Origin: Olsenella profusa
Lineage (GTDB): Bacteria > Actinomycetota > Coriobacteriia > Coriobacteriales > Atopobiaceae
Direction of reading: 5' to 3'
DNA: 64,000 bases
Assembly (NCBI RefSeq): GCF_016900315.1
Contig: NZ_JACSNQ010000006.1
Coordinates: forward strand, 32,013-96,012
Under the pieces are notes generated by a model, which searched no databases, was not told where the DNA came from, and worked only from the letters and a program-made list of their open reading frames with translations. Below, piece by piece: positions 42,954-53,128 of this stretch. Within the stretch, counting starts at the first letter, position 1. Each line of letters opens with the position of its first letter. Position numbers and translations under genes: made by a program.

Positions 42954-43781
42954 TTGGACAACGCGTCTATGACATCAACTCAGAGGACGACACATCTACC
43001 CAGTCGTCTAGCAAAGGATCGCTTCATTCTTCAGCAGCTTGTCTCCAAGGACTTCAAGCTCCGCTATCGCCGCTCTGTTCTTGGCGTCCTTTGGAGCGTG
43101 CTCAACCCGCTTCTCATGATGGTCGTCATGAGCTTCGTTTTTTCATATTTTCTCCGCGGCTCGAGCGTGGAGAACTACCCGCTTTACCTGATTGTAGGCA
43201 ACATCACCTTCCAGCTTATGAGTGATGCGACCAACACAGGCCTGCGCTCTATTATCGACGCGGCACCCCTGCTCAAGAAGGTGAAGGTCGACCGCTGGGT
43301 TTTCCCCGTTCAAAAGGTGCTCTCTGCCGTCGTGAACTTTGCCTTCTCCCTTATCGCTGTCGTTATCGTCATGCTGTTCTTCCGCGTCGCACCTACCTGG
43401 CACCTCATCTGGATGCTCCCAGCCCTACTCCTGCTCATGATGTTCTGCATCGGAATAAGCTTGCTTATCGGAGCCCTCGCCGTCTTTTTCCGCGACATGA
43501 TTCACCTCTGGAGCGTACTGCTTACAGCCTGGACGTACCTTACGCCCATCTTCTGGGATATGTCGCTACTTACCAACTCAAACGCTCCGTGGATTGTCAT
43601 CGCCGTTGTGAAAGCCAATCCAATGTATAACTACCTTGACATGATGCGCTGCGCTATCGTCTATCAGACATCTCCCGGTACAACAGTCATTCTGCTGGCG
43701 CTTGCCTGGGCTTTAATAGCGCTCATCGTGGGCGTCATCGCCTTCCGTAAGACCGAGCACAAGTTTATCCTCTATATCTAG
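42954..43781 (+). CDS. Polysaccharide/teichoic acid ABC exporter permease (TagG/Wzm type)
   Basis: 275 aa with six predicted membrane helices. It opens with LVSKDFKLRYRRSVLGVLWSVLNPLLMM, the hallmark of ABC-2 permeases that move lipid-linked glycans across the membrane. TTG at 42954 was chosen because GGGAG lies upstream; the ATG at 42969 is an alternative. The ATPase gene follows 11 bases downstream. Confidence 0.92.
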   Translation: MDNASMTSTQRTTHLPSRLAKDRFILQQLVSKDFKLRYRRSVLGVLWSVLNPLLMMVVMSFVFSYFLRGSSVENYPLYLIVGNITFQLMSDATNTGLRSIIDAAPLLKKVKVDRWVFPVQKVLSAVVNFAFSLIAVVIVMLFFRVAPTWHLIWMLPALLLLMMFCIGISLLIGALAVFFRDMIHLWSVLLTAWTYLTPIFWDMSLLTNSNAPWIVIAVVKANPMYNYLDMMRCAIVYQTSPGTTVILLALAWALIALIVGVIAFRKTEHKFILYI

Positions 43782-43792
43782 GCAGGCCTAAC

Positions 43793-44545
43793 ATGACCGA
43801 AAAGAAGTCAGAATACGCTATCGAGGTTAACGACGTCTCGATGATTTTTAATATCGCAAGCGAACAGCTTAACAACCTCAAGGAGTACTTCATCAAGATT
43901 ATGAGGCATGAGCTGTTTTTCAAGGAGTTCCGCGCTCTCGACCATGTCAGCTTCAAGATTCGTCCCGGAGAGGTCGTAGGGCTGGTCGGAACCAACGGAT
44001 CCGGAAAATCCACAATGCTCAAGTGCATAGCCGGCGTCCTCGAGCCTTCGGAGGGCTCCATCGTTGTACACGGGAACATCGCACCTCTCATCGAACTTGG
44101 CGCAGGCTTCGACCAGGAGCTTACCGCCTTGGAGAACATATACCTCAATGGGGCACTTCTTGGCTATTCTCGCGAGTTCATTGATGCGCATCTTAGTGAT
44201 ATCATTGATTTTGCTGAACTTAAAGATTTTATGGAGATGCCACTTAAGAACTACTCAAGCGGCATGATTGCCCGCATTGCCTTTGCCATCGCCACAGTCA
44301 CCGAACCCGACGTGCTCATCGTTGACGAGACCCTTTCTGTCGGCGATGTGTTCTTTCAGCAGAAGTGCGAAAATCGTATAAAGAGTTTTATTGATTCTGG
44401 AAGAGTGACCGTTCTGTTTGTCTCTCATTCCATGGAGCAGGTTAAGCGCATATGCCAGCGAGCCATCTGGATCGAGAAGGGCAAGCAGCGTATGGACGGT
44501 CCTGTCGACGAGGTCGTCAACGCGTACGAGGCCCAATTTTGCTAA
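43793..44545 (+). CDS. Polysaccharide/teichoic acid ABC exporter ATPase (TagH/Wzt type)
   Basis: 250 aa. Walker A GTNGSGKST, signature YSSGM in place of LSGGQ as usual in this subfamily, Walker B VLIVDE, and SHSMEQVKRIC. It lacks the long C-terminal sugar-binding domain of some Wzt proteins, so chain-length sensing by that route is unlikely. It forms the exporter with the upstream permease. Confidence 0.93.
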   Translation: MTEKKSEYAIEVNDVSMIFNIASEQLNNLKEYFIKIMRHELFFKEFRALDHVSFKIRPGEVVGLVGTNGSGKSTMLKCIAGVLEPSEGSIVVHGNIAPLIELGAGFDQELTALENIYLNGALLGYSREFIDAHLSDIIDFAELKDFMEMPLKNYSSGMIARIAFAIATVTEPDVLIVDETLSVGDVFFQQKCENRIKSFIDSGRVTVLFVSHSMEQVKRICQRAIWIEKGKQRMDGPVDEVVNAYEAQFC

Positions 44546-44589
44546 GGCTAATCAGCGATGAATCTCTGAATGGTAGTCAGAGCGATCTC

Positions 44590-44625
44590 GGCGCCGCCCC
44601 TAATCACTAGATAAGGGGCGGCGCC
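44590..44625. terminator. Hairpin between convergent genes
   Basis: Perfect 12-bp stem, 44590-44601 with 44614-44625, 12-base loop, between the ABC ATPase (+) and a glycosyltransferase (-). No T run on either side, so a bidirectional terminator is likely but not certain. Confidence 0.6.
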
Positions 44626-44630
44626 CGCTC

Positions 44631-47600
44631 TTATCTCCCGCGCACAGCACGACCGAGCGACTTAAGGATCTCTCGTCTACGTGACCCAAGGGGAAGCAGT
44701 GGGTCCATCACAAGCCTGAGAAGACTGTGCTCCGAGATGGCACGCGGCGGAACAGCCTCGACGATAGCCACCGGGGCGGTATCCTCCCTCCCCATTTTAG
44801 AAAGATGTTCAAGAAGCTCCTCGTAGAATGGAGTTTCCCGTGCATACGACCAGTAACGTACCGCCTCATCGCAGTGCGTATTCCGCCATGGCTTGTCATG
44901 GCCGGCATAGTGCATAATTTTCGGAGAACGACGTGCGGAGAGGTACTCCGCATAGATGTCAGACGGCGCAACAGAGAAGATGTTTCCCACACGACCATCA
45001 CAATCGGTCATGACATTCCAGGCGGCATCAAGGTAAGTAACGCGCCCCTCACAACGCGCGTTAAGAACATCCTGATCATCATAGATGTACTCAGAGGCCG
45101 TAACTGCCTCGAGCCAGTCCTCCACAGAGCAGAGTTCCCTCAACGCCTTTGTGTTGAGCAGGAGCACACCGGCCTGGAAGTAGCCGTAGGGATCGCTCAT
45201 CCCAAGGACGTCCCTACTGTAGCGCAAGCGATTCCCGTCCTTGATATTGAGATTGCCCAAGTAGTCAACATCACGCGCAGCTGCCAGCAAGTTGTCACCA
45301 AGGTCAGTCGAGAAGAGCTCCGAGACATCGCCTTCCACGATGAGGTCGGAGTCGAGGTAAAGCACTTTGTCGTAGAACGACAGCACGCCCTGTATCAGGA
45401 AACGGTAGTAAGTCTCTATGCTGATGTGCTCGTTGTTCGTCCTGAGGTCGTAGTCTTTTACCTGCGACGCCGCATCAACAAAGCGTATGTCGGCGTTTTG
45501 GAAACGGGAAAGGAACGAGCGCATGGTCTGCTGTCTGTCCTCCGATATACCCCCACCAAAGACGACGATATCGTAGTGGAACCTCGTCGAGGCATTCCTC
45601 AGCATCGAGTAGATCGTCGTGGTGAGCATGGGGACGTATGCATCATCTGAGGCAAAGACGACGGGAATCACCGGAAGGGGCTTGTCCGGGTGGAACGCCT
45701 CCAACGGATACACGAGATCGGGATGCTCGAAGTGGACGCACTGCACCTGCTTGGTTTTCCAGCCAGCGTTCAACCGCAAATTGTGGCGGTAGTAGATGTT
45801 CAGGAGGCGCTCCGCAAGGTGCCCCGGCGTTCTTCTCGCTTCGCGGCTGTAATGGGACATGTCCGACTCGGCCATGAAGCGGTCGAGCATCGGGAAGAGC
45901 CAGGAACAGTAATCTTGGAACACTGCCTTGCGCATGATGAACATGTTGCAGAAGCAGCTCTCGTTGCCCAAGAGAAAGTCATCGGCATCCTGAATGTAAT
46001 CAGGGTGCATCTCGCCAAGGATACGCATCGCAAGTTCGAGGTCCTCGATGTGCAACTGGGGGGCAGAATCGTAGTGCTCCCACGGCGTTGCATAGTCAGC
46101 CGGAAAGTCGCGCAAATCCTTGAACTCGGTGGTTATAACGTCGTAGCCCTCGATTGCCTTGCGAATGCTCTCGTCGTCGAGGAAATACTCCTGCTGAGCG
46201 GCCAAATCGATTCGGTCCGCCATGATTTCTCCCCAAGCGTTCTCGTCATGGCGCTGCGGGGAGAAGTCAAAATAGCGTCGATAGTGGCAAAATCCGTAGT
46301 ACTCTGCGTCCACGTTCTTCCATGCCCAATACTGCGTGGTAAGTTCGCAGTACATAGGGTTGAGACTGGAGATATTGTCTCCAAGATCGTCACGGAGGGC
46401 AAAGTCGAGCGGTGCGGACGAGCAACAGGCACCGACCTGCACGGGCTGCAAGATGTCGCTGTCAAAAAGGTCAACGGGCTTGTGTGTAGAGACGAAGATA
46501 CGAACGGGCTGACGATCATAGGTCGCCCAACGCTCGGAGCGCCGCCTGATGTCGCGCAGGTGACCCTCGGCTTCCGAGCTCATAGCCTCATAGCTGTCGC
46601 TTGAGCCGGCGCTCTCGTGTAGGCGATGAGCCGCGGCAACCCACTGCTCAAGCGAGACAGGGACATCTCCCAACCTGCCTCCTGAGCACCAGATGGCATA
46701 GGCATCATCCCTTACGAAGCGCATGAGCTGGGTAGAGAGCGCGTCAGCACCGATGATCGCCGAGAGCTCGTCAAGGACGTCAAGCTTGTCTTTGTCCGAC
46801 AGACGCACGCGCCAATCGTTCATGAGCAAATCGATGAGCTTTGCGACGGAACCATCTCGCAACGCATCAAGAGACCCGTCTTTCCTCTTCGCTGCATATG
46901 CTCCGATTGCGTCAATAGTTACTTGAAAGTCCCGCGCGCTCTTAATGAACTTTTCGGGGGACAAACAGGCATCACCGTTGACTCCACGGCCGTAGTAGTA
47001 GTTAAGGGCAACGATGTCGTTGCAGGTCAGCTGACGGCGGGCTACGCTTGCAATAACAAAATACTCGTAGCCGTCCTGTGCCCTCCCGAGCCTGTCTCTC
47101 GTCATAAGCCCGTAGGCATACTTGAGCAGCTTGCTCGAGTAGACACGCTGAGTCACGCGCCAGTCTTGTAGATATCCCTCGTCAGCCGAACAAGCAGCGG
47201 CGAGGATGCGACCCCCCTCGAGCGTCTCACGCGGACGATTGATGTAATCCTCGAAGGAGCGCCTCTCGGATTCGTTGATGTCCACGCCCACGACGTTAAT
47301 TCCAAAGTGCAGCATGTCGACCGACGGGTCACCGATCAGTACGTTCCTCAACTGAGCGAGAGCGTCAGGTGGCAGCGTATCATCAGCATCGAGCAGATAT
47401 ATGTAGCGCCCCTGGGCAGCGTCTACCCCGCTCAGGCGTGCAAGGTGCGTCCCCTCGTTCTTCACCTTGTTCAAGAGCTTGACGCGTGGGTCAATCCTCT
47501 CATAGCGTCGGACAACCTGTGCAGAATCGTCCGGGCTCCCGTCAACGACAACAATCGCCTCCCAGTCCTCAAAGGACTGGGAGCGGATGCTGTCAAGACA

Positions 47601-47657
47601 GCCAGGGAGAAATTCTTCATTCTTGTAGGCTGGGATCACTATGGAGAAAAACGGCAT
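44631..47657 (-). CDS. GT2-DUF4422-GT8 three-domain glycosyltransferase
   Basis: 1008 aa. Residues 1-~340 are a GT2 domain (FFSIVIPAYKNEEFL, VVDGSPDD, LLDADDT). Residues ~390-620 are DUF4422 (IFVSTHKPVDLFDSDIL, YWAWKNVDAEYYGFCHYRRYF). Residues ~660-960 are GT8 (VIPVVFASDDAYVPML, VLYLDSDLIVEGD). The last two parts align closely with the protein at 39359-41239, with the same C-terminal PLLPxGSRRREI word, so one arose from the other by fusion or domain loss. It could add several sugars in succession. A near-dodecamer (one mismatch) is at 45829-45840. Confidence 0.9.
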   Translation of the reverse strand: MPFFSIVIPAYKNEEFLPGCLDSIRSQSFEDWEAIVVVDGSPDDSAQVVRRYERIDPRVKLLNKVKNEGTHLARLSGVDAAQGRYIYLLDADDTLPPDALAQLRNVLIGDPSVDMLHFGINVVGVDINESERRSFEDYINRPRETLEGGRILAAACSADEGYLQDWRVTQRVYSSKLLKYAYGLMTRDRLGRAQDGYEYFVIASVARRQLTCNDIVALNYYYGRGVNGDACLSPEKFIKSARDFQVTIDAIGAYAAKRKDGSLDALRDGSVAKLIDLLMNDWRVRLSDKDKLDVLDELSAIIGADALSTQLMRFVRDDAYAIWCSGGRLGDVPVSLEQWVAAAHRLHESAGSSDSYEAMSSEAEGHLRDIRRRSERWATYDRQPVRIFVSTHKPVDLFDSDILQPVQVGACCSSAPLDFALRDDLGDNISSLNPMYCELTTQYWAWKNVDAEYYGFCHYRRYFDFSPQRHDENAWGEIMADRIDLAAQQEYFLDDESIRKAIEGYDVITTEFKDLRDFPADYATPWEHYDSAPQLHIEDLELAMRILGEMHPDYIQDADDFLLGNESCFCNMFIMRKAVFQDYCSWLFPMLDRFMAESDMSHYSREARRTPGHLAERLLNIYYRHNLRLNAGWKTKQVQCVHFEHPDLVYPLEAFHPDKPLPVIPVVFASDDAYVPMLTTTIYSMLRNASTRFHYDIVVFGGGISEDRQQTMRSFLSRFQNADIRFVDAASQVKDYDLRTNNEHISIETYYRFLIQGVLSFYDKVLYLDSDLIVEGDVSELFSTDLGDNLLAAARDVDYLGNLNIKDGNRLRYSRDVLGMSDPYGYFQAGVLLLNTKALRELCSVEDWLEAVTASEYIYDDQDVLNARCEGRVTYLDAAWNVMTDCDGRVGNIFSVAPSDIYAEYLSARRSPKIMHYAGHDKPWRNTHCDEAVRYWSYARETPFYEELLEHLSKMGREDTAPVAIVEAVPPRAISEHSLLRLVMDPLLPLGSRRREILKSLGRAVRGR

Positions 47658-47729
47658 AACAGCACCTTCTTTGTCCGAGAGTATATGGCCGGCAGGACCA
47701 GCTCCATGGTAGCCGATAGAAAGAATTCG

Positions 47730-48767
47730 CTACGGAACTATTGTCCTAAGAACAGGAACGTGGCGCATCACCCAAATGATGGCGAACGAGACGCCATAAG
47801 CCACGAACGGGCCAATGAGCCGCCACTCGACATCGCCACCGTTAAGACCCGTAAGCCAGAGGCCGTACTGGAAGACAATCATATGAATCAGGTAAATTCC
47901 AAAGCTGCACCCAGCAACCTTAGAGAGACGGCTCTTTGCTCGATCAGACCCAAAGAGCCTCTCCCACCTCACCTGGCGAGCAAAAACGAAGACCGCCACG
48001 GACTCGAGTAGACAGGGTAGGGATGTATAGCCCCACGTCAGTTCAACGATGGCTCCCGCAGAGAGCGAAGCAAAGAGCGTATGTAGATAACGAACGAGCA
48101 CTCCAGCAATCCCGAGAAGGTAAATCGCAGCTCGCGAGCGCTTTGAGAGCCGTTCGTCCCTGAGCAAATAGCCAATGAGCACGTATACGAGATAGCCTCC
48201 AAGCACGGGGAAGGTCGCCTGGGCGTTCCATGTGATTCCCACCACTTTGCTAAAAAACGGGAGAGCAACGTTCAGCACCACCCCGACAAGGGCCATGTAC
48301 CTTAGAATTCGCTTCTTGTCGCGCAACAGCGAGAGTACCGGCAGAGAGAGATAGACCATAAAAAGCGGGATGAAGAACCAGTAGATGTCGATGATCTTCG
48401 TGTTAAGAACCATGTCAATGAGAGATCTTGGGCCAACCGGGGGCTCCATGAGGCCATGGCTGACTTTCCATATTAGGACAACCAGGCTCCAGACTACAAA
48501 GGGGACGAGTGTCCTCTTTACCCTCTTAATGAGGAACTCCTTCGTGTCATAACGATCTCGATAGTCCATGAGCGTTGCGCCGGAGAGCATGAAGAACACG
48601 GGGACAGCCCAATAAAACAGACAGTCCACCGCAAGCGCCTGAGCCCAGCCCCATGTTGGAGAATACGTATGAACAAGGCCATTGAAATGCATCGCGACAA
48701 CACCGAAGCACGCAACCACATTGAGGACGTCGTAGTACACGATACGCCCTTCTCTTTTTGTGGACAT
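47730..48767 (-). CDS. Acyltransferase_3 family membrane protein
   Basis: 345 aa, about ten membrane helices. YYDVLNVVACFGVVAMHF with the active-site His and SFGIYLIHMIVF near the end identify the family of surface-sugar O-acyltransferases. The ATG at 48767 has GGGGGAG upstream. It gives the template that shows the gene at 37127-38206 is interrupted. Confidence 0.9.
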   Translation of the reverse strand: MSTKREGRIVYYDVLNVVACFGVVAMHFNGLVHTYSPTWGWAQALAVDCLFYWAVPVFFMLSGATLMDYRDRYDTKEFLIKRVKRTLVPFVVWSLVVLIWKVSHGLMEPPVGPRSLIDMVLNTKIIDIYWFFIPLFMVYLSLPVLSLLRDKKRILRYMALVGVVLNVALPFFSKVVGITWNAQATFPVLGGYLVYVLIGYLLRDERLSKRSRAAIYLLGIAGVLVRYLHTLFASLSAGAIVELTWGYTSLPCLLESVAVFVFARQVRWERLFGSDRAKSRLSKVAGCSFGIYLIHMIVFQYGLWLTGLNGGDVEWRLIGPFVAYGVSFAIIWVMRHVPVLRTIVP

Positions 48768-48918
48768 AGTCTCCCCCACCACAGCTCCTCTACCGCCTTG
48801 AATCCTTGGAAGTATATTACATGCAGCGATTTTGTCAGAGCCCCCCAGGCACGTCAGCGCCACGCATCCGTGTTATCGTTTCTCTGTCAGCACAGCAAGA
48901 CATGGAATAAGGGGACCT

Positions 48919-50979
48919 GTGGCCATTCAGTTCTGCTTTGCAGCTCTTGCCTGCTTCGTTGTTGTGTCAGCTCCCGGCTGGGTGGTGCTTGGCCAGCTTC
49001 AGCTGGCCATCGATCTCGTCATTGCCTGTGCGCCCGCCGCTTCGATCGGCCTATATGTCATCAGTGGAGTCATCCTCGATATTATCGGCATATCGGGCCT
49101 GACGGTACTTCTATGCGTCTCGGTTTTACTTGCCCTGCTTGTCGGAACCTCACTGAGGCTCCTTTTTCGGCATACTCCTTCTTGGTCCCAAGAAGGCTCG
49201 TCGCAAGGACGACCGACCTGTCTTCTTCCGTTTTGCATTTGTGCGCTTTTTTCCTTAGCTACAATTTATTTTATCTTTCTACAGCCAGCAGAAAGCCTCG
49301 ATTCGTTTGTACAGTATGATGACAACGTTACTCATCTTGGCCTCATCGCGAGCATGGTCAACGGGGGCAGCTGCTCGATATTCTCCACAACAAACTATCC
49401 AGCATCTCTCCCACCTGAGCAGATTCCCTTTTTCAACGCTGCGTTCTATCCAAACGGATGGCACATAGTTACTGCCCTCAGCAGCTTAATTAGCGGAGCG
49501 GCTGTTCCCATAGCGGAAAACGCGGTCAACGTAGTCTTTGTTGCTGTCCTGTTCCCCATCGGATGCTCGGCTCTGCTCATGCGCCTGTTTCCAGAATATC
49601 GAGCTATGGGCATTATTGCAGGCATCGTTTGCCTGGCCTCCAGCGCCTTCCCTCTCCGAATGCTAACGGTGCATGGGCCCTTCCCAAATGTTGCCGCATT
49701 CTGTCTTATTCCGGAAGTTTGCCTTCTCTTCATCACGGCGCTTCCAACAGGGCGGACTGATCAAGCCGTTTCCGGCAGGCACCTTTTCTCGTTTTTACTT
49801 GCCGCGTTGGGTGGAGCCGTCACACATCCTAACCTGGTTTTCTCGTGCGTGCTTTTACTCTCACCATACTTGATATGCGGCGTCATTCCGCACTGGGCGT
49901 CACGACAAACTGGATTGTTTAAGTCGGGACGCATAGCTTTAGCGCTCCAAGCCTCCGCGTGCGCCCTCATAGCCGTTGTATGGGTTGCTCTCCAGCAGAC
50001 ATCCCTCTTCTCCTCTGTTGCAAACTATGTGTGGCAGTTCGCACAAGCGCCGGGCGACACACTTGCTAGCGTTTTGAACGCAGGGTATTTCGTCGGTATC
50101 CCGCAATATCTTCTCGCACTGCTTATCGCGCTGGGCTTTGGACGCTGTTTCCGCGAGCGCCGGCATAGGTGGATTGCTCTTTCCTATGTGCTGGTCGCCT
50201 TTATCTATGTCTGCGGGCTGACACTCGACTTTGAAACAAGGAAGCTGTTCACTGGGTACTGGTACAACGACCCAGAGCGAACTGCGGCTCTCCTCGCAAT
50301 TGCGGCGGTCCCCCTTTCCGCTTTGGGGTTTCAGTGGGTAGCCTCACTGATTTCTCGTGGCTTCGGCATACTCTTCCGGCGCCCAGCCATTCCATCTGTT
50401 ATCACAGGAGCACTCGCGCTTGTCCTTGGCCTTCCCTTCGCCAACATCAACTATTCTCTTGACCCCTCTCCGCTATCAGACACGCCAGAAAGCGCTTTCC
50501 GCTTCTCTGAGAATCAGGTGAAGGGCGTCTACAGCTTTGCTGATGGAAACCCGTACACACAAGCAGAGAGGGACTTCGTACGTCGCGCGCTGGAGTGCAT
50601 ACCGCCCGGCTCTCTCGTAATTAATTTTCCATTTGATGGTAGTGTCTTCTCATATGCATCTGAGGGAATGAACGTGTACTACAAGTCATGTCGCCCGTCC
50701 AAGGAGACCAACGAAAGCAGGATAATCAGAACCAGCCTCCGTACAATCGCATCTAATGACGCAGTATTGGATGCTGTTCGAAGGACGGGTGCCCGATACG
50801 TGCTCGTTCTTGATTCTGGAGACTTGCTATCAGCTAAGACTGACACCTATACACCCCTTGCCACCTATTATGAAGGCGAGTGGGACGGACTGCGCATCGA
50901 CAGCTCAACACCTGGCTTTACGTGCATACTATCTGAGGGGCAACTCGCTCTCTATGAGATAGCCGCCCTTGCTGAATAA
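48919..50979 (+). CDS. Large polytopic membrane protein (DUF6541/GT-C-like)
   Basis: 686 aa from the GTG at 48919, which has AAGGGGACCT directly upstream; an ATG at 48832 would add 29 residues that overlap the divergent promoter region. About twelve membrane helices are followed by a C-terminal soluble part (~530-686) with FPFDGSVFSYASEGMNVYYKS and ARYVLVLDSGD. An early loop has QYDDNVTHLGLIASM; acidic residues in the first loop are typical of GT-C glycosyltransferases. The exact role (polymerase or transferase) is not known. Confidence 0.75.
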   Translation: MAIQFCFAALACFVVVSAPGWVVLGQLQLAIDLVIACAPAASIGLYVISGVILDIIGISGLTVLLCVSVLLALLVGTSLRLLFRHTPSWSQEGSSQGRPTCLLPFCICALFSLATIYFIFLQPAESLDSFVQYDDNVTHLGLIASMVNGGSCSIFSTTNYPASLPPEQIPFFNAAFYPNGWHIVTALSSLISGAAVPIAENAVNVVFVAVLFPIGCSALLMRLFPEYRAMGIIAGIVCLASSAFPLRMLTVHGPFPNVAAFCLIPEVCLLFITALPTGRTDQAVSGRHLFSFLLAALGGAVTHPNLVFSCVLLLSPYLICGVIPHWASRQTGLFKSGRIALALQASACALIAVVWVALQQTSLFSSVANYVWQFAQAPGDTLASVLNAGYFVGIPQYLLALLIALGFGRCFRERRHRWIALSYVLVAFIYVCGLTLDFETRKLFTGYWYNDPERTAALLAIAAVPLSALGFQWVASLISRGFGILFRRPAIPSVITGALALVLGLPFANINYSLDPSPLSDTPESAFRFSENQVKGVYSFADGNPYTQAERDFVRRALECIPPGSLVINFPFDGSVFSYASEGMNVYYKSCRPSKETNESRIIRTSLRTIASNDAVLDAVRRTGARYVLVLDSGDLLSAKTDTYTPLATYYEGEWDGLRIDSSTPGFTCILSEGQLALYEIAALAE

Positions 50980-51078
50980 GTAGTTGGCGTCACCATACGT
51001 CTTCGGAGTACCATCTTGCCCTAAATGCCATTAGCAAATCGTCCACCAAGTGTCTTGGAGCAAAGGAGCAGCTCTAGT

Positions 51079-52101
51079 ATGAGTTCCGACCCCCTTATCA
51101 GCGTTATTGTGCCTATCTACAACGCACAAGACTACTTGGAAAAGACGCTTTTGGCGCTCTCCGAGCAGACGTTTGAAGGCCTTGAATTTATATGTGTCGA
51201 CGATGGAAGCTCAGACGCATCAGGAGAGGCCATCGATCGCTTTGCTGCTCGTGACCAAAGATTCGTTCCCGTTCATACCGCCAACCGGGGAGCTTTCAAA
51301 GCGCGTGAGAAGGGCATGGAGCTGGCACGAGGCAGATACATCGGCTTTTGTGACGCCGATGATACGCCTCACCCTGATATGTACGAGAAGATGGCACGAC
51401 GGGCGCTCGACGATAACTCGGACATGACAGTCTGTGCCTTTCGACGCATCTCGTCCAAAGGCAACGTCCTATCTATAGAGATGCAGGGCTTCTCTTCCGG
51501 CACGCTTCCCGTCTCTGCACAGAGCGGATGGCTTCCCACGGTCAACACCTCGCTCTGGAACAAAATAATCCGAAAGGACGTTCTCTGCAGCCGAATACAT
51601 CTTGATGAGCCCCCACGCGTCATGGAGGACGCGATGCTGCTCATCTCCCTCTACCCCAGCATGAGGAGCATCTCGTTCCTTGAAGAGCCGCTCTATGACT
51701 ACCAGGCACCCGAGCAGTCAGCCATGAGCTCGGTGCGACCCAGCGAGATTCCAGGCCTTATCCAAAGCTGGAGGCTTCTTCGCCAGCATGTTCTCAACGT
51801 CAACGACGGCTTTGCCGCCATCATTGACCTGGCGGCCTTCATCCACCTCAGGGTGTCTGCCACGACGCGCATGGCATCGTCCGAGCGCAGGCAAGCCGCA
51901 CGAGAGGTCGACGACGCCCTCGCGGGGAGCTTTCCCCTCCTGAAGGGCTCTCCCTTCATGTCCCTCGGCTACGTATGGCTCCACAGGCAGCTGCTCACGA
52001 CCTATCTCGCCTATGCCTGCTACCGCCTGGGCCTTCTTGATGTCGCGCTTGGGGCTTACGAGGGGCTCACGCGCCTGACCGGTATCGAAATCAAGTGGTA
52101 G
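51079..52101 (+). CDS. GT2 family glycosyltransferase
   Basis: 340 aa. ISVIVPIYNAQDYLEKTL, CVDDGSSDAS, CDADDTPHPDM (DxD) and a C-terminal membrane-adjacent part with VWLHRQLLTTYLAYACYRLGL. Start MSSDPLIS was chosen over the upstream frame because it begins just before the conserved fold; GGAG lies upstream. It ends 15 bases from the convergent licD. Confidence 0.88.
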   Translation: MSSDPLISVIVPIYNAQDYLEKTLLALSEQTFEGLEFICVDDGSSDASGEAIDRFAARDQRFVPVHTANRGAFKAREKGMELARGRYIGFCDADDTPHPDMYEKMARRALDDNSDMTVCAFRRISSKGNVLSIEMQGFSSGTLPVSAQSGWLPTVNTSLWNKIIRKDVLCSRIHLDEPPRVMEDAMLLISLYPSMRSISFLEEPLYDYQAPEQSAMSSVRPSEIPGLIQSWRLLRQHVLNVNDGFAAIIDLAAFIHLRVSATTRMASSERRQAAREVDDALAGSFPLLKGSPFMSLGYVWLHRQLLTTYLAYACYRLGLLDVALGAYEGLTRLTGIEIKW

Positions 52102-52116
52102 GGTCCCGGAGACGAG

Positions 52117-52944
52117 CTACCCCTCTAAGTAGTACGCCTCAAACCCGTGCCTGACTCGCTCACTTTCCGGAGGAAGCGCCATGTAGTCCCCATAGTGCTG
52201 CATTAGTATCTCGTGGTACATCGCTGGGGCAGAGAAGAGCCTGCCCTCAAACTCGACCTGCTCCGTCTTGTTCCACCATTCAGCGGGATAGCTGTCCTTT
52301 TCCATGTTATCTGGCCACGATAGCTGAGCAATTCTCTTACCTACACGCGGCATGCCCTCAAGCATGTCGAGAATCTCCCCCATGCAACGTTCCGTGGTAA
52401 AACCAAAAACCCTGAGAACCGCCGCTCCCAAGCGAGCAACCGGGTAGACCTTCTTGTAGCCCTCGTCAACAATGTCGCCGCAGACCAGCATCTTGTTCAT
52501 CTGCTTGAGACGGTTGTGCCGCGAGAAGAGCCTTGCCGTCTCACGATCATCAGGAGGACAGTAGCTCATGCAAAATACGTCGAGCCAGACGCCAAGGCCG
52601 TACTCCCGCCTGATGTTTCGCTCGTAAGCGAGGGTGCGCTCGTCGACCACCTTGATAAAGGGATAAAAATTAGGCAGCTCCATGGGAAGCAGAATCCGGT
52701 AGCGCCGGTCTGCGTCAATGTAGGGGTCCTTGTGGGCAAGGGCGACGAGCCGCTCGTAGTCGTCACGCATCATCGAAACGTCCACGTCGTCATCCCAGGG
52801 AATGAAACCATGGTGGCGGACGGCTCCGAGAAGCGTACCGTAGTCAAGAAAGTAGCTGAGCCCCCACTCTGCGCAATAGGAGGAAAACGCCTCAAGAATG
52901 CCAAGCAGGAGGGGGTGTATGTCCTCGACGGGAATGCGTCTCAT
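52117..52944 (-). CDS. licD: LicD-family phosphocholine transferase
   Basis: 275 aa. LicD enzymes transfer phosphocholine (or other phospho-groups) from CDP-choline to a surface sugar. The diagnostic motif FLDYGTLLGAVRHHGFIPWDDDVDV lies at about 32-56 (given in parts: GTLLGAVRHHG, IPWDDDVD). Other visible words are GVWLDVF and a late YPAEWW. It is divergent from the flippase and close to the licCA fusion and licB-like transporter. Confidence 0.92.
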   Translation of the reverse strand: MRRIPVEDIHPLLLGILEAFSSYCAEWGLSYFLDYGTLLGAVRHHGFIPWDDDVDVSMMRDDYERLVALAHKDPYIDADRRYRILLPMELPNFYPFIKVVDERTLAYERNIRREYGLGVWLDVFCMSYCPPDDRETARLFSRHNRLKQMNKMLVCGDIVDEGYKKVYPVARLGAAVLRVFGFTTERCMGEILDMLEGMPRVGKRIAQLSWPDNMEKDSYPAEWWNKTEQVEFEGRLFSAPAMYHEILMQHYGDYMALPPESERVRHGFEAYYLEG

Positions 52945-53128
52945 GTGCGTGCTCCGGACTCAAGGGGACGGCTGGTTCCTATGCTAGCTTACACCAAGCT
53001 AACATTAAGGCGTTTATTTCATAGCGTTTCGGTAGAACCCCGCTGGGCGAAAAGGTACCGCGCTACAGTAAGCTCTTGCCGAGGCAGTCCGTCTCGCAGG
53101 TGTCGAATGCCTTTTCGGAAAGGATCGC
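52945..53128. other. licD-flippase divergent spacer
   Basis: 184 bases, AT-rich near 52980-53030, with a short inverted pair AGCTT/AAGCT near 52984-52999. No confident promoter boxes were identified, although both genes need one here. Confidence 0.3.

Noticed and set aside
45690..46604. Plus-strand frame opposite the three-domain glycosyltransferase
   Set aside because: The minus strand carries well-conserved GT8/DUF4422 motifs; the opposite frame has none.
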